Assembly (NCBI GenBank): GCA_964521085.1
Contig: CAZFPL010000008.1
Coordinates: forward strand, 33,242 to 97,241
Length of the DNA stretch: 64,000 bases
Reading direction: 5' to 3'
Origin: JAFGKK01 sp964521085
GTDB taxonomy: Bacteria > Chloroflexota > Anaerolineae > Anaerolineales > RBG-16-64-43
The notes below the pieces were generated by a model that saw only the letters and a list, made by a program, of their open reading frames with translations, was not told the DNA's origin and ran no database searches. Of the stretch, positions 1 through 8,294 are shown in pieces. Within the stretch, counting starts at the first letter, position 1. Every line of letters starts with the position of its first letter. The translations under genes were made by a program, and so were the position numbers.

Positions 1-53
1 CAAGCCGGTCCTGGTTGGCGCGCTGGTTGTAGAAAATTCTTTGGAGTGGGAAT

Positions 54-1085
54 ATGAAAATCGTAACCTTCGGTGAAATCATGCTGCGGCTTTCACCGCC
101 GGGATTCCAACGCTTCCGGCAGGCGCGTTCCTTCGAGGTTGTTTATGGAGGCGGCGAATCCAATGTGGCGGTCTCCCTCGCGGATTTCGGCGATACGGCC
201 GAGTTCGTCACCCGCCTTCCGCAAAACGATTTAGGCGAAGCATGCCTGGCCGCGTTGCGCGCCCGCGGCGTGTTGACCCAGCATGTGGTGCGGGGCGGCG
301 ACAGGCTTGGAATCTATTTCCTTGAAAACGGTGCGGCGCAGCGCGGCAGCAAGGTCATCTATGACCGGGCCGGCTCCAGCTTCGCCGGCATCCAGCCCGG
401 AATGGTCGATTGGCCGGCGGTGCTTGCGGATGCCGATTGGTTCCATTGGACCGGGATCACCCCCGCGGTCTCGCAGTCCGCGGCGGAGACATGCCTGGAA
501 GCGGTGAAAGCCGCCAAGCGTCTGGGAAAAACCGTATCGTGCGATCTGAACTACCGCGCGAAACTTTGGAAGTGGGGAAAACAGGCGGGCGAAGTGATGG
601 CGGAGTTGGTCTCGCAGTGCGATATGGCTGTTGGAAACGAGGAGGATGCCGACAAGGTCTTCGGTATCCGGGCTCCGGAATCCAATGTCGCCGCGGGCAA
701 AGTGGAAGCGGAGAAATACCGGTTTGTCTGCGAGGCATTGGCCAAACGTTTCCCCGGCCTGCAAACGATCGCCATCACCCTGCGCGGATCGCTGTCAGCC
801 AGTCATAACACCTGGTCGGGCGTGCTGTGGACAAAGAACGGCTTTCACACCGCTCCCGTGTACGACATCATCCCGGTGGTGGACCGAGTAGGGGCCGGTG
901 ACGCATTCAACGGCGGTTTGATCCACGGGCTGCGGGCTTACCCGGGCGATCCGCAGAAGGCTTTGCGTTTCGCGGTCGCCGCATCCTGCCTGAAACACAG
1001 CGTCCCGGGCGATGCCAACGTTGTCACGGCTGCGGAAGTCGAGCAACTGATGGAAGGCGACACCTCCGGACGGGTATCCCGGTAA
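54..1085 (+). CDS. kdgK: 2-dehydro-3-deoxygluconate (KDG) kinase, PfkB family
   Basis: This cytoplasmic sugar kinase of 343 residues would phosphorylate 2-keto-3-deoxygluconate with ATP to give KDPG, which the aldolase two genes downstream cleaves. The N-terminus has the PfkB opening (FGEIMLRLSPPG) and the GGGESNVAVSLADFG substrate region near residue 35. The C-terminal PfkB signature DRVGAGDAFNGG near residue 275 carries the catalytic Asp of GAGD. The length is normal for KdgK. The ATG at 54 follows a GGAG at about 43-46. The gene opens a tightly packed plus-strand run, with the next start 5 bases after its stop. The KDG assignment rests on family resemblance plus the neighbours KdgA, KduD and UxaE. 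Another PfkB sugar substrate is possible but less likely. Confidence 0.87.
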   Translation: MKIVTFGEIMLRLSPPGFQRFRQARSFEVVYGGGESNVAVSLADFGDTAEFVTRLPQNDLGEACLAALRARGVLTQHVVRGGDRLGIYFLENGAAQRGSKVIYDRAGSSFAGIQPGMVDWPAVLADADWFHWTGITPAVSQSAAETCLEAVKAAKRLGKTVSCDLNYRAKLWKWGKQAGEVMAELVSQCDMAVGNEEDADKVFGIRAPESNVAAGKVEAEKYRFVCEALAKRFPGLQTIAITLRGSLSASHNTWSGVLWTKNGFHTAPVYDIIPVVDRVGAGDAFNGGLIHGLRAYPGDPQKALRFAVAASCLKHSVPGDANVVTAAEVEQLMEGDTSGRVSR

Positions 1086-1090
1086 TCGAA

Positions 1091-2005
1091 ATGCGATTGG
1101 TGACGTTTTCGCGGAACGATCAGGTGCGAATCGGAGTGCAATTGACGCGCTCCGGCCGGAATTTCATACTGGATCTGAACCGGGTGCAGCCTGCATTGCC
1201 GGAAAAGATGAACGCGTTTTTGGCTGCCGGCGAGCCGGCGCAGGCAATCGCCCGGCGGGCGATGAAGGAGGCCAAAGAGAAGGATCTTCTACCCGAGGAG
1301 GATGTGCGGCTTCTGGCGCCTGTTCCGAATCCGGGCAAGCTTATTTGTCTCGGGCACAATTACCACGATCACATGGGCAAAGGCCGCAGCCAGCCGCCGG
1401 AATTTCCGACCTTCTTTTGCAAAACCGGCAATACGGTCATCGGGCCGGGATCTCCGATCGTGATCCCGCCCGCAACCAAACAGGCGGATTTCGAGGCCGA
1501 GTTGGCGGTGGTAATCGGGCGGCGAACGCGCCGGATATCGGAACGGGAAGCCCGGGCATCCGTTGCGGGATACACCATCTTCAACGACATAAGCGCCCGG
1601 GATTATCAGAAGCGCACCAGCCAATGGATGATCGGAAAGTCGTTCGACACGTTCGGCCCGATGGGGCCCGTGCTGGTGACGGCGGATGAAATACCCGATC
1701 CGCACCGCCTGGACTTGACTCTGAACCTGAATGGAGTTCAGCGGCAGAAAACCAACACCCGCCGGATGATCTTTACCATCCCGTTCCTGATCGCATATCT
1801 CAGCGCGGTCATGACACTGGATCCGGGGGATGTGATCGCCACCGGAACCCCGGCGCGCACACCGGCGCCGCCGGGAGCGCCCGAATTCCTGCAACCGGGG
1901 GACATGGTCCGGATTACGATCGAGAGCATCGGCGAGTTGGCCAATCCCATCATCGCGGAGGAGACGGTTTCTCCGGAGGAACGGCCGCAAGCGCGGAAAG
2001 GATGA
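1091..2005 (+). CDS. Fumarylacetoacetase-family (FAH) hydrolase
   Basis: This 304-residue protein has the FAH catalytic fold. LICLGHNYHDH opens the domain near residue 85, the metal ligands lie in DFEAELAVVIG (Glu, Glu) and NDISARDYQKR (Asp), and the catalytic Lys is in the IGKSFDTFGPMGP segment. Family members are metal-dependent C-C bond hydrolases, decarboxylases or isomerases acting on 2-oxo or 2,4-diketo acids. Lying between KDG kinase and the KDPG aldolase, it may act on an oxidised deoxy-sugar acid such as a 2,4-diketo-3-deoxy-aldonate. That substrate is inference from context only. The start lies 5 bases after kdgK and the stop 4 bases before the aldolase, so translation is probably coupled. 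Confidence 0.8.
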   Translation: MRLVTFSRNDQVRIGVQLTRSGRNFILDLNRVQPALPEKMNAFLAAGEPAQAIARRAMKEAKEKDLLPEEDVRLLAPVPNPGKLICLGHNYHDHMGKGRSQPPEFPTFFCKTGNTVIGPGSPIVIPPATKQADFEAELAVVIGRRTRRISEREARASVAGYTIFNDISARDYQKRTSQWMIGKSFDTFGPMGPVLVTADEIPDPHRLDLTLNLNGVQRQKTNTRRMIFTIPFLIAYLSAVMTLDPGDVIATGTPARTPAPPGAPEFLQPGDMVRITIESIGELANPIIAEETVSPEERPQARKG

Positions 2006-2009
2006 TCCT

Positions 2010-3032
2010 ATGGCGCGATTTCAACGTTTGGAAGTGACGGGCAGCATTCTCGAAACCGGTTTGCTGCCGCTGTTCTATAACGGCGATCTGAACACCGCCA
2101 TCGAGTCGGTTGCGGCCTGCGCCCGGGGCGGCGCTCGGGCCGTGGAATTCACCAACCGCGGCGAGGCCGCGTATTCCGTGTTCGGCGAATTGGTGCGGCA
2201 TTTCGCGAAGGCGGATCCTTCCATCATCCTGGGAGTCGGATCGGTGATGGATGCGCCCACGGCCGCGCTGTACCTGGCCGCCGGGGCGAACTTTATCGTC
2301 GGACCCAGCCTGAATCCCGAGATCTCGCGCCTGTGCAACCGGCGGAAAATCCTCTACCTCCCGGGGTGCGCCACCGAAACCGAGATTGCCACCGCGGAGG
2401 AACTGGGCGCCGAAATCTGCAAAATATTTCCGGGGGATGCCGCCGGCGGGCCGAAATTCATCAGCGCGGTCATGGCTCCCTGCCCGTGGCACCGGCTGCT
2501 TCCGACGGGCGGAGTCGACGCCACCGAACCGAACGTCACCGAGTGGATCAAAGCCGGAGCGGCGGCGCTGGGCATGGGCAGCAAGCTGGTCACCGCAGCG
2601 CTGGTTTCAGCGCACGATTTCGACGGATTAGCCGCGAAGACCGCAGAATGCATCGGCTGGATCCAAAAAGCCCGTGGAGCGCCGGCCTTCCTGGGGATCG
2701 AGCATATCGGTTTGTATCCGCACCGGACGGATGCAAAGACTCTCAACGATTGGTATGCCAAGACGTTCGGATGGGAGAGCAAGGAAGGCGGCAGTTCCTT
2801 CTTCCTCTCCGCCGCCGGGCCGGGCCGCATGGAAGTGATGAAGGCTTCCAAGGATGCTCCGATGCACATTGCAATTCGCGTCTCGAACTTCGAGGAAGCC
2901 GTGGCCGCCCTGAAGGCGAAGGGGATTGGAATCAAGGATCCCGTCCTTAAGCCGGAATCCAAATCCGCCTACCTCGAGACCGCCGATCCGGATGGAAATC
3001 TCGTGCACCTGTTGTGGACTCCGAAAAAATGA
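2010..3032 (+). CDS. KDPG/KHG aldolase fused to a C-terminal VOC (glyoxalase-like) domain
   Basis: The 340-residue protein has two parts. Residues 1 to about 220 are a class I KDPG/4-hydroxy-2-oxoglutarate aldolase: the catalytic Glu is in RAVEFTNRG, the Schiff-base Lys in EICKIFPGD, and the phosphate-binding loop is RLLPTGGVDATEPN. Residues from about 230 form a VOC domain, with LGIEHIGLYPHRTDAKTLNDWY at its start and TADPDGNLVHLLW at its end. KdgA is normally about 210-220 residues with no such extension, so the fusion is unusual. The first domain would split KDPG into pyruvate and glyceraldehyde-3-phosphate. The VOC domain could handle a metal-dependent isomerisation or removal of a reactive side product, which is inference. 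The fusion lies in one uninterrupted frame. Confidence 0.85.
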   Translation: MARFQRLEVTGSILETGLLPLFYNGDLNTAIESVAACARGGARAVEFTNRGEAAYSVFGELVRHFAKADPSIILGVGSVMDAPTAALYLAAGANFIVGPSLNPEISRLCNRRKILYLPGCATETEIATAEELGAEICKIFPGDAAGGPKFISAVMAPCPWHRLLPTGGVDATEPNVTEWIKAGAAALGMGSKLVTAALVSAHDFDGLAAKTAECIGWIQKARGAPAFLGIEHIGLYPHRTDAKTLNDWYAKTFGWESKEGGSSFFLSAAGPGRMEVMKASKDAPMHIAIRVSNFEEAVAALKAKGIGIKDPVLKPESKSAYLETADPDGNLVHLLWTPKK

Positions 3033-3145
3033 ACTACCGCGCGGCCAGCCGCGCGCTATCAAGGAATGCAACTCCCATTTTTTCACGACGCACGCAACGG
3101 GAAATTACACATCCCGCGAAGCGGGATAAAAGAAAGGCGGAAGCG

Positions 3146-3961
3146 ATGTCGTATTTTGAAGCTGTTCCCACGAAAGATGCCCTGAACCGCGTCCCGGGCA
3201 ATCCGTTCAAGCTGCTCGACCTGCAATTGCTGATCCTTCCCGATGGCGGGAAGCATTCAGCCGCAACCGGCAGCCGCGAAGTGCTGATGGTGATCCTCGG
3301 CGGTATAGCGACCGTCGCCGCAGGTTTAAAAACCTTCACCGGCATCGGCGGACGGCCCAATCCTTTTTCCGGGAAGCCGCATTCGGTGTATCTTCCCTGC
3401 GGGACGGATTACACCGTCACCGCCGCGGGACGGTTGGAAGCGGTGTTGGTCAGTGCGCCGAGTGAACTTAAAACTGATTCGTATGTAATCGGGCCTGAAA
3501 AAATCACCACCGGAGTCTGGGGAGCGGCCAATTTCAGCCGCAACTTCCATCAGATTCTCACCCTGGCCGGGCAGCCGGATCTCCCCGCGCAGCGACTCAT
3601 TGTCGGCGAGACGTATACGCCTTCAGGCAACTGGAGCACGTTCCCGCCGCACAAACATGAAAAGGATGATCTTCCGCGTGAAGCCTTCCACGAGGAGCTG
3701 TACTTCTTCAAGGTCAGTCCGGGCGACGGATTCGGATTGACGCGCTACTACAATGGCGAGGTGGACACCGGCTACGTGGTGCGCGATAACACCATCCTCA
3801 TGGCGCCCAACGGATTTCACACCGTTGTCAGCGCGCCGGGATACACCACGTATTATTTATGGGCGCTGGCGGGCAATCACCGCACCCAGGCCACCGCCGA
3901 CGATCCCGCCTTGGCGTGGGTCGGCCGCACCGTGCCGATGCTCAAGGCGCTTGGACACTAG
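3146..3961 (+). CDS. KduI/IolB-family sugar-acid isomerase (5-deoxyglucuronate isomerase-like)
   Basis: The 271-residue protein belongs to the bicupin KduI/IolB family. The C-terminal cupin shows the metal-binding pattern FPPHKHEKDD followed by FHEELYFFKVSPGDGFG, a further His in LMAPNGFHTVVSAPGY, and the IolB-like ending YYLWALAGNHR. Sequence style is closer to IolB (5-deoxy-D-glucuronate isomerase) than to KduI. However, the next gene is kduD and no other inositol genes are present, so it probably fills the KduI role, isomerising 5-keto-4-deoxyuronate to the KduD substrate. That is inference. The open frame runs upstream to 3014, into the aldolase gene. The ATG at 3146 was chosen because AAAGGCGG precedes it and family members start with a similar short N-terminus. 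Confidence 0.82.
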   Translation: MSYFEAVPTKDALNRVPGNPFKLLDLQLLILPDGGKHSAATGSREVLMVILGGIATVAAGLKTFTGIGGRPNPFSGKPHSVYLPCGTDYTVTAAGRLEAVLVSAPSELKTDSYVIGPEKITTGVWGAANFSRNFHQILTLAGQPDLPAQRLIVGETYTPSGNWSTFPPHKHEKDDLPREAFHEELYFFKVSPGDGFGLTRYYNGEVDTGYVVRDNTILMAPNGFHTVVSAPGYTTYYLWALAGNHRTQATADDPALAWVGRTVPMLKALGH

Positions 3962-3987
3962 GAACGACCGACCATTGGAGAAATCCC

Positions 3988-4752
3988 ATGATTCTTGATG
4001 CGTTTCGATTGGATGGAAAAGTCGCGCTGGTAACCGGCGCGCGACAGGGATTGGGGCAGGCGCTCGCGCTGGCGCTTGCGGAAGCGGGCGCGGATATCGC
4101 CGCGCTGGATAAGGGCGATGTGACGGAAACCGACGCCAGGGTTGCCGGGTTGAAGCGGCGATTCCTTCCCATCCCATGTGACTTGCGGGAATCCGCGCCG
4201 GCGGATCTCCAGCGGGTGGTGGAACGGGTGGCCGCCGAACTCGGCCGCCTCGATATTCTGGTCAACAACGCCGGGATCATCCGCCGCACGCCGGCGGTGG
4301 ATTTCAGCGAGGCCGATTGGGATGACGTGCTGCAGGTCAATCTCAAAGCGGTGTTCTTTCTATCCCAGGCCGCGGCGCGGATCATGTTGGCCCGCGGCGG
4401 CGGGAAGATCATCAACATCGCCTCCATGCTTTCGTTTCAGGGCGGGATTCTCATCCCGTCCTACACCGCCTCCAAGAGCGGCGTGGCCGGGATTACGCGC
4501 GCGCTGGCCAACGAGTGGGCCGCACGCGGGATCAACGTCAACGCCATTGCGCCCGGATACATGGCCACCGACAACACTGCCGCCCTCCGCGCGGACGCCA
4601 AGCGATCGGCGTCCATCCTCGACCGAATCCCGGTCGGGCGCTGGGGAACCCCCGACGACCTGAAAGGGGCGGCTGTCTTTCTCGCATCCTCCGCCTCCGA
4701 TTACCTGCATGGCGCGATCATTCCGGTGGATGGCGGTTGGTTGACGCGGTGA
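3988..4752 (+). CDS. kduD: 2-dehydro-3-deoxy-D-gluconate 5-dehydrogenase (SDR)
   Basis: The 254-residue classical short-chain dehydrogenase would reduce 2,5-diketo-3-deoxygluconate to KDG with NAD(P)H, supplying KDG kinase. The sequence shows TGARQGLG as the cofactor loop near residue 15, NNAGIIRR, the catalytic Ser in NIASMLSFQGG and YTASKSG with Tyr and Lys. It also has the KduD-like C-terminal stretch IAPGYMATDNTAALRAD and IPVGRWGTPDDLKG, ending in IIPVDGGWLTR. The length is typical. An in-frame extension back to 3859 overlaps the previous gene. The ATG at 3988 follows TTGGAG and gives the normal KduD N-terminus (FRLDGKVALVTG). It sits 26 bases after the isomerase stop, in the same presumed operon. 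Confidence 0.88.
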   Translation: MILDAFRLDGKVALVTGARQGLGQALALALAEAGADIAALDKGDVTETDARVAGLKRRFLPIPCDLRESAPADLQRVVERVAAELGRLDILVNNAGIIRRTPAVDFSEADWDDVLQVNLKAVFFLSQAAARIMLARGGGKIINIASMLSFQGGILIPSYTASKSGVAGITRALANEWAARGINVNAIAPGYMATDNTAALRADAKRSASILDRIPVGRWGTPDDLKGAAVFLASSASDYLHGAIIPVDGGWLTR

Positions 4753-4786
4753 AAGGCCGTAGGATCTCGGAAGGGAGCAGCAGCCT

Positions 4787-6268
4787 ATGACGACGGCGTT
4801 CCAGGCTCTCGATCTGCGAATGGATCCGCGTTCTTTGGTAAGTACGCCGGATGCAGAATACGGTCTATACGAAACCGGAAGCAAAAAAAGACTTGCGGTG
4901 CTTGCCGACTCGGGCTCGGGCGTTTTGAAAACCTTTGAAGGTGAATGCTCGGAGCATCAAGATCGGACTCTATTGCTTGGACCGATAAGCCCGCAGAACG
5001 CCGCCGCGCTTCGTGCTCAACTGGCATGGTTGCGGCCGCGCCTTTGGGGAATGCGCACTTCCGCCGGGTTGGGTGACCGCCTGGGACTGGCCACACCCGG
5101 GCATGTGCGCGCGATGCGCGCGGCGGGCGGATCGATCGGACCGATCTTCGCCCAGCAATCCATTCGGGAAATGCTGCGCACCGGGCGTTCGCCGCAGCAG
5201 GTGATGGACGATGCAACCTGGGGCGTCTTCCAGGAAGGCTGGCGCGAAGGGGTGGGCGCGGACGCGGACCATTTGAAAACCACCGCGGATATAGATGGCA
5301 GTGTCGCGGCGGGTTTCACCTTCTTCACAATCGATCCCGGCGAATTCGTCGACCGCGCCGCCGAAACGGCCGACCTGGGTCAGTTGCGCGAGCGGGTGGG
5401 AAGCCAGCCGCCCGACGCCCAGCCGCGCGCGACGGGCCTGCTCGGTAGATCCATCGACATCGAAGGCAGAACCCTGCACTTCGACGAACCGGCCCTGCTC
5501 AAGGCGGTGGTGAAATACGGCCGGGCGGTGGAGCATGTCGCAACCATGAGCCGCCACCTGGCACGCGCCGCGGCGGGGCGAGTGTGCGAGCTGGAAGTGT
5601 CGGTGGATGAAACCGAACAGCCGACGTCGGCGGTGGAACACGTTTACATCGCCAGCGAGCTGCGCCGGCTGGGGGTGGAGTGGGTAAGCCTGGCTCCGCG
5701 CTTCATCGGCCGGTTTGAAAAGGGGGTGGATTACATCGGCGATCTCGCGGCATTCGAAGCGGACTTGGCGGTGCATGCCGCCATCGCCCGGCAGTTCGGA
5801 CCGTACAAACTCAGCTTGCACTCCGGCTCGGATAAATTCAGCATTTACCCGGCCGCGATGCGCCAAACGCGGGGATTGGTGCACCTGAAGACGGCCGGCA
5901 CCAGTTACCTCGAGGCATTGCGGACCGTCGCTTCGATCGAACCAATTTTCTTTCTCGAGATCTACGCTTTCGCGCGCGAGCGGTATGAGGTCGACCGGGC
6001 CAGCTATCACGTATCGGCGCAGCTGGGGCGTGCGCCGTTTCCCGCGGCCGTCACCGACGTTCCCGGGTTGTTGAATCAGTTCGACGCGCGGGAGATACTG
6101 CACGTGACCTTCGGTTCCGTGCTCACGGCGACCGCGCCGTCCGGCGGTTTGCGTTTTTATGAACATCTGAGAGAATTATTGTCCATGAATTCAGATCTGT
6201 ATGCCGGCAATTTGGAGGGGCACTTCCTCCGGCACTTGAAACCGTTCGCTTCGAATGGAATCCGGTAA
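4787..6268 (+). CDS. uxaE: Tagaturonate/fructuronate epimerase (UxaE)
   Basis: The 493-residue protein matches the UxaE type of tagaturonate epimerase, which interconverts D-tagaturonate and D-fructuronate so that galacturonate and glucuronate catabolism can join. Seen features are the N-terminal WGMRTSAGLGDRLGLATPGHVRA segment, FAQQSIREMLRTGRSPQQVMDDATW, GFTFFTIDPGEFVD, and a TIM-barrel-like C-terminal half with ERYEVDRASYHVSA. The length fits the family. The ATG at 4787 is preceded by GGAAGGGAGC and lies 34 bases after kduD. Recognition is by overall resemblance, and the metal ligands were not assigned residue by residue. Uronate isomerase, fructuronate reductase and mannonate dehydratase are not in the window, so the route from fructuronate to KDG must be completed elsewhere. 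Confidence 0.8.
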   Translation: MTTAFQALDLRMDPRSLVSTPDAEYGLYETGSKKRLAVLADSGSGVLKTFEGECSEHQDRTLLLGPISPQNAAALRAQLAWLRPRLWGMRTSAGLGDRLGLATPGHVRAMRAAGGSIGPIFAQQSIREMLRTGRSPQQVMDDATWGVFQEGWREGVGADADHLKTTADIDGSVAAGFTFFTIDPGEFVDRAAETADLGQLRERVGSQPPDAQPRATGLLGRSIDIEGRTLHFDEPALLKAVVKYGRAVEHVATMSRHLARAAAGRVCELEVSVDETEQPTSAVEHVYIASELRRLGVEWVSLAPRFIGRFEKGVDYIGDLAAFEADLAVHAAIARQFGPYKLSLHSGSDKFSIYPAAMRQTRGLVHLKTAGTSYLEALRTVASIEPIFFLEIYAFARERYEVDRASYHVSAQLGRAPFPAAVTDVPGLLNQFDAREILHVTFGSVLTATAPSGGLRFYEHLRELLSMNSDLYAGNLEGHFLRHLKPFASNGIR

Positions 6269-6398
6269 TCCATGAACCGGTCCGCCCTGCCTTCCGCCGA
6301 AGGTTTTTCCGGCCGGACGGCCGTCGCCACCGGAAGAAACGTGCCGATGGAGAACGGGTATTCGGGGTTGGGCGGCGTATAAGATCGAGAAAATCAAC

Positions 6399-7691
6399 AT
6401 GATCCAAGAGCAGGCAACGGCCGCCCCCGGCCAAACCCTAACCGAAGATACAATCCGGCAGACGCTGAACCGCGCCCTGGGAGGGCGGTTTCGCGGCCGG
6501 AAAGTCCTGATTCTGATCCCCGATCATACGCGATCCTTGCCGCTTCCATTCCTCTTCCGTACATTGGTGGAGATCCTGCGCGGCGCACATACGCTGGATT
6601 TCCTCGTCGCCCTCGGAACGCATCCGGTGCCGAGCGAGGAAGGCCTGTGGCGCTTGGTCGGCATCACTGCGGCCCAACGGCGCACCGTGTACCGGCGGGT
6701 AGGCCTGTTCCACCATGCCTGGAGCGATCCTTCCGCGCTGACTTCCCTGGGATGGATCTCGCAAGGACTCATTCGGCAATTTGCAGGGAAGTGCTGGCAT
6801 CCTTCGCTCGGCGGCGATACAGAGGTGCATGTCAACCGGAAATTGCTGGAATACGACCACATCCTGATTGCCGGCCCGACTACTCCACACGAGGTGGTCG
6901 GTTTCTCCGGAGGGGCGAAGTACATCATCCCGGGAGTTTCGGGCCCGCAGATGATCAACACCACGCATTGGCTGGGGGCGCTTTCCGGAGTGGTGGAAAC
7001 CATCGGCGTGAAGGACACACCGGCGCGGAAAATGGTGCATGCCGCGGCATCCAAACTCCCGACGCCCGTCACGCTGCTGGGGATGGTCACCGAGGATCAC
7101 GACCTGGCCGGGATCTTTATCGGGGATGCAACCTCCGCCTGGAGCGCCGCGGCCGACCTTTCGGCTCAGCGGCATATCCACTGGTGCGAGAAGCCCTTCC
7201 GGCGGGTGCTTTCCTGCCCATTGCCGATGTATGACGAGTTGTGGACGGCCGCCAAGGCGATGTATAAACTGGAACCCGTCGTCGCCGCAGGCGGAGAAGT
7301 CGTGATCTACGCGCCGCACCTCGACACCATCAGCCGCACGCACGGGAGGTTCATCTACGAAGTCGGGTATCATATCCTGCCGTATATCCTCGAGAACTGG
7401 GACCGGTTGCGGGATCAGCCGCTGGCCGTGCTGGCGCACAGCTCACACGTCCGCGGATCCGGGCGAATGGAGAACGGGGTGGAAAAACCCAGCGTGCGGG
7501 TCACCCTGGCCAGCCGGATCCCTGCGGAGGATTGCGCGCGGTTGAATTTGGGGTACATGAATCCGGATGCCGTTCATCCGGAAGAGTGGAAGGATCGTGA
7601 GGAGGAGGGCGTCCTCTCTGTACCGAAAGCGGGGGAGATTCTCTATCGGCTGAAGGGTTCGCGGGAAGCCGAGGCGGGGGAAACGGGATGA
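6399..7691 (+). CDS. LarA-family nickel-dependent 2-hydroxyacid racemase/epimerase
   Basis: The 430-residue protein belongs to the LarA superfamily (DUF2088 plus C-terminal domain), whose members use a nickel-pincer nucleotide to invert the carbon of 2-hydroxyacids. All key residues are visible with LarA spacing: His75 in LGTHP, His164 and Lys174 in HEVVGFSGGAK (10 apart), and His190 exactly 16 after the Lys in MINTTH. IPDHTRSLP and LGMVTED are also family-like. Lactate is one known substrate, and other members act on malate, 2-hydroxyglutarate or gluconate. The overlapping gluconokinase and the following gnd make a D-gluconate or other aldonate 2-epimerase plausible, as inference. The cofactor genes larB, larC and larE are not in the window. 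A TATAAG at 6378-6383 could be a local promoter -10. Confidence 0.85.
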   Translation: MIQEQATAAPGQTLTEDTIRQTLNRALGGRFRGRKVLILIPDHTRSLPLPFLFRTLVEILRGAHTLDFLVALGTHPVPSEEGLWRLVGITAAQRRTVYRRVGLFHHAWSDPSALTSLGWISQGLIRQFAGKCWHPSLGGDTEVHVNRKLLEYDHILIAGPTTPHEVVGFSGGAKYIIPGVSGPQMINTTHWLGALSGVVETIGVKDTPARKMVHAAASKLPTPVTLLGMVTEDHDLAGIFIGDATSAWSAAADLSAQRHIHWCEKPFRRVLSCPLPMYDELWTAAKAMYKLEPVVAAGGEVVIYAPHLDTISRTHGRFIYEVGYHILPYILENWDRLRDQPLAVLAHSSHVRGSGRMENGVEKPSVRVTLASRIPAEDCARLNLGYMNPDAVHPEEWKDREEEGVLSVPKAGEILYRLKGSREAEAGETG

Positions 7692-8194
7692 AAACCACCG
7701 GTTTGATCGTTATGGGCGTTGCGGGCTGCGGGAAAACCACCGTTGGAAAAGCGCTGGCGGAACGACTCGGCTGGGATTTTTTCGATGCCGATGGATTTCA
7801 TCCGCCGGCGAATGTGGCCAAGATGGCGGCGGGGATCCCGCTTGACGACGAAGACCGCGCGCCCTGGCTTGCCGCACTGCATGACCTAATGGCCCGGACG
7901 CTTCGCGAAGGCCGCCATCCGGTTCTGGCTTGTTCCGCCCTCAAGGAGTGCTATCGAAAAACACTCCTCGACGGCAACGACGGGATCCGGGTGGTGCATC
8001 TACGGGGCGACTACGACCTCATCCTATCGCGCATGCACGATCGAACGGATCATTACATGAAACCCGGCATGCTGCGCAGCCAGTTCGACGCGCTGGAGGA
8101 ACCCGCGGGGGCATTGACCGCGGATATCGCCCGGCCGGTGACGGAAATCGTCGACGACATTCTGTCCGCTATTCCGAAGGAAGGAAGAGATTAG
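7688..8194 (+). CDS. gntK: Gluconokinase, shikimate-kinase-like fold
   Basis: The 168-residue cytoplasmic kinase converts D-gluconate to 6-phosphogluconate, the substrate of gnd 100 bases downstream. Its start overlaps the LarA-family stop by four bases (ATGA), indicating translational coupling. The P-loop GVAGCGKTTVGKALAERLGW lies near residue 10, followed by the gluconokinase motif FDADGFHPPANVAKMAAGIPLDDEDRAPWL, ACSALKECYR and VHLRGDYDLI. Full length and all motifs point to the GntK/IdnK type rather than the FGGY type. The pairing with a 2-hydroxyacid epimerase suggests that an epimeric aldonate is first converted to gluconate and then phosphorylated, which is inference. Confidence 0.92.
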   Translation: MKTTGLIVMGVAGCGKTTVGKALAERLGWDFFDADGFHPPANVAKMAAGIPLDDEDRAPWLAALHDLMARTLREGRHPVLACSALKECYRKTLLDGNDGIRVVHLRGDYDLILSRMHDRTDHYMKPGMLRSQFDALEEPAGALTADIARPVTEIVDDILSAIPKEGRD

Positions 8195-8294
8195 CGTTCA
8201 TGGGAATCGATCGTATCGGTTGAGGTAAAAACCCCGGAATTTTCCCGCCACGGAACGGATTGCGGAAACAGGCGGATGATAGAAAGGCATCGGT

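Noticed and set aside
2..76. Possible C-terminal end of an upstream gene overlapping kdgK
   Set aside because: Frame 2 is open at the window edge and reads plausibly, but 25 codons without context cannot be told from chance.
4970..6166. 398-codon antisense frame over uxaE
   Set aside because: Shadow of a GC-rich gene with no protein-like features. The sense product is recognisable along its whole length.
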